From: Phoronis ovalis
Taxonomy: Eukaryota; Phoronida; Phoronidae
Reading direction: 5' to 3'
NCBI GenBank assembly: GCA_028565635.1
Contig: JAOXYB010017642.1
Coordinates: forward strand, 1 to 18,638
Length of the DNA: 18,638 nucleotides
A program made the position numbers and the translations under genes. Shown in pieces: positions 16,628-18,638 of the stretch (its first letter is position 1; each line of letters starts with the position of its first letter). The notes under the pieces are model-generated. The model made no database searches. It had not been told where the DNA came from and saw only the letters and a list, made by a program, of their open reading frames with translations.

Positions 16628-18448
16628 GTATGAAATTTTAAATCAAAGTGCTGTATCATACCTTTCAATAATAATTTTTAATAGTGATTACATATGAATT
16701 TTAAATTCCTTGCCTGCTCATTCAGAAAACATGATGACTTTTATTTGTTAAACATGTCAGCTTCAGAAATTATGTATTTCCAGCATTGTTCATAGTTATA
16801 ATAAAGCGTATCTAAATGATACTCATCAGTCTACTAAATAAAGTAGTTTGCAAAAGAAATGCAATCACACGCACACGCTTCAGTTATAGGCTGACTATAA
16901 CTATGGGGTACCAAGTACATATAGTTTTTAACCCAGTAACTTTTGTATTAACATATAGATTCGGTTACATATCATGTTACATTTATTACGAAATAACGAT
17001 TAAATTAATTTATCTTATAATTCTAGATTTCCAAGGAGGGAATCGAGAGGGAGGCGACGGTCCAGCGTTGGTGTTTCTCCTACTAGTAGTACTAGTAGTT
17101 ACGCCACAACAATTGGCGGTTTCTCTATTTCATATAAAAGACATCAAGAAGAGTCAGAAGAACAAGATGCAGAAGACTTTGTTAAGTTGGAAGACCAAAT
17201 TACAAATGAAAGGTAACGCGCGTAACACGTTCCAAAACCACGTCAATATGGTTCAGTTTCAGTTGCAATGTAATAATGACCGTTCACTTGTAACAGCGTC
17301 AACTCATATACTTTGAATCTTCTAGAATCTTTTATTTCTTTTACTGGGACAGAACAATTGTAACCAGTCCTCGAGTTAATAGTATTGACATTGCGCTTTC
17401 TTTGGTGAGATTTAAAATTGCGTATACAGAAAATTGTCATTTGACTGGATATGTTGTAAATGTAAATTTTACAGTTATTTTTAATAATATTGTTATATCA
17501 TCCAGTAAATTTTGAAATGAAGATAGGAGATAGAACAAGTGCTTCCATCTATTGTATTACTCTTAAAAATCTATTAAACACACTGATAGACTTATCCGTC
17601 TCCAAAAAATGTTTGAGGAAGCAGACGCAGATGGTGGAGGTGGCCTTGACATGGATGAATTTAAGACTTCCATGAGAAATAGCATGGGACAAAACATTAG
17701 CGATAAGGAGCTAGAGATGGTTTTCATGAAGGTATGTTTGAGACAGTATACTTAACTACGAAAGCAAATCGCAGTTATACGATAGTAAAATATTAAGAAT
17801 TTTCCATGAGTTTGTTAGAACACATAGTTTTATCCTAGTCTCCAACAATAATTTTGCTAAATTTACAAAGATCGTGTTTTGTATTTTCAAGGCAACACGC
17901 ATTTGGATTTCTTCCAGGGTTTGTAATTTTCGTACTGTATCAGTAATAATTGGTTCCACATCTACCTAACCTGGTATCCCCCAGATTCCCCTAAAACACC
18001 ATCAACTGATAGAGTGTAGAGCGTTTTTGTGCACACAAGTTCTTTTGAGTTTTCGTGCAATTTCTTCAATAAAGCAGAGTATTTTAGTTATTATGCATAT
18101 ATTACACATTAATATTTTGGGTGCTAGGATTCTTCTGCAAAGTTTTTTCTAGTTTATTCATACAATTTGAGACACGAAGAGGTTTTTGCATCGACAGGAA
18201 AGAGAAAATGTTGCCATGAACGTCCATTTACCCAATTCTCACTGTAATATATAACACCAATCTCTTATCAAACTCTGGTACGTCTTTCAGTGCCTTCATT
18301 TTGCGATCATATAGTTCATATTTCCAGGTGGACTCTAACTGTGATGGCACGGTCGATTGGGATGAGTATCTGACTTATATGCTATTAGAATATAGAGAAA
18401 AGGACATGATGAATGCAGCGCAGTATGAGAAACCATTGCCACCATCAG
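16542..18448 (+). CDS. EF-hand protein, N-terminal exons; probable EF-hand/WD40 family (WDR49 / WDY-like), partial
   Basis: Four exons join in frame: 16542-16627, 17027-17212, 17590-17731 and 18328-18448, ending on a donor so the gene continues off the window. The 179 visible residues start MESDTQGPMKDKRMSRDRRK, a basic Ser/Arg-rich tail, followed by a Ser/Thr stretch and a Glu-rich segment. Two EF-hands follow. Loop 1 is DADGGGGLDMDE (residues 103-114), with Gly at the fifth loop position where Asp is usual. Loop 2, DSNCDGTVDWDE (140-151), is canonical. The spacing of 37 residues fits a standard calcium-binding pair. The sequence after loop 2, YLTYMLLEYREKDMMNAAQY, resembles the N-terminus of large EF-hand proteins that continue into WD40 repeats, many of them testis or cilium related. 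That family assignment is from memory of the pattern; the WD40 part is not in the window. It is divergent from the Cys-rich gene. Confidence 0.85.
17027..17212 (+). CDS. EF-hand gene exon 2
   Basis: Acceptor ATTCTAG, donor GTAACG. The frame reads FPRRESRGRRRSSVGVSPTS, a Ser/Thr stretch from a CTACTAGTAG-type DNA repeat, then HQEESEEQDAEDFVKLEDQI. A different frame is also open across this exon (and gives a longer unspliced open frame from 16816), but it does not lead to the EF-hands. Confidence 0.82.
17590..17731 (+). CDS. EF-hand gene exon 3: first EF-hand
   Basis: 142 nt. The acceptor is CTGATAG and joins AG|A into Arg. It encodes LIRLQKMFEEADADGGGGLD and MDEFKTSMRN, a helix-loop-helix with the loop at 17624-17659, then KELEMVFMK, the incoming helix of the second hand. 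Confidence 0.9.
18328..18448 (+). CDS. EF-hand gene exon 4: second EF-hand
   Basis: 121 nt, phase 0 to phase 1. It encodes VDSNCDGTVDWDEYLTYMLL, with the loop at 18331-18366 carrying Asp, Asn, Asp, Gly, Asp and Glu at the expected positions. It ends PLPPS and a donor GTGCGA; the next exon is outside the window. Confidence 0.9.
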
Positions 18449-18638
18449 GTGCGAGTTTAATTTAATGATATGATGGTGTACTTTATGATTTAATTATAGA
18501 ACCAGGGCGTACACTCGGAAAATATAATGCACAAGTCACTGTGATTTCGGAATACATTTTTGTCGCACGTTTGTAAACGGACTTATATCTGATCCTCGGG
18601 TGTTGGAAAACTTTTGGCGCATATATAATGTCTGTTTC
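18449..18638 (+). other. Start of the next intron of the EF-hand gene
   Basis: Non-coding sequence after the donor at 18449, with no exon visible before the window edge. Confidence 0.55.

Noticed and set aside
16816-17316. 166-codon open frame over exon 2 of the EF-hand gene
   Set aside because: It runs from intron sequence through exon 2 in a different frame from the one that continues into the EF-hands. The real coding frame is fixed by phase-consistent splicing on both sides.

Overview
This is eukaryotic nuclear DNA: AT-rich, CpG-poor, with spliced genes, GT-AG introns of a few hundred bases and degraded transposable elements. The proteins and the type of retroelement remnant fit an invertebrate, most likely a lophotrochozoan and probably a bivalve mollusc. 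That assignment is inference; the sequence contains no species-level marker.

Layout. Positions 1-2411 are upstream or intronic DNA. They hold a hairpin, the 3' end of a dead non-LTR retrotransposon, a 495-bp MITE-like element with a perfect 8-bp target duplication, and a compact cluster of palindromic regulatory motifs that includes two consensus kappa-B sites. Positions 2412-9251 (+) hold twelve exons of a Rel/Dorsal/RelA-type NF-kappa-B gene, complete at the 3' end but with the first exon not found; an AATAAA follows at 9542. A second copy of the same MITE family, in reverse orientation, sits directly behind the splice donor at 3955. Positions 9548-13408 are about 3.9 kb without a gene I can support, apart from a CpG-richer open patch near 12000-12250. 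Positions 13968-14570 (-) encode a 200-aa secreted cysteine-rich protein with a tyrosine-rich, basic tail. Its ATG lies one base after a splice acceptor, and a TATA box near 14950 suggests a short 5' UTR exon. Positions 16542-18448 (+) are the first four coding exons of a gene with paired EF-hands, resembling the N-terminus of the EF-hand/WD40 family (WDR49 / WD-repeat-on-Y type). It runs off the right edge, and a paired CRE-like palindrome lies just upstream.

The last two genes are head-to-head and separated by about 1.5 kb. Nothing suggests that the three genes act in one pathway. The strongest leads are: (1) kappa-B consensus sites in an imperfect palindrome immediately upstream of the first visible exon of the NF-kappa-B gene itself, which suggests autoregulation; (2) two copies of one uncharacterised 8-bp-TSD MITE family in that gene; (3) the unrecognised Cys-rich/Tyr-rich secreted protein; (4) a 33-bp near-perfect inverted repeat flanking the proposed promoter of that secreted protein.
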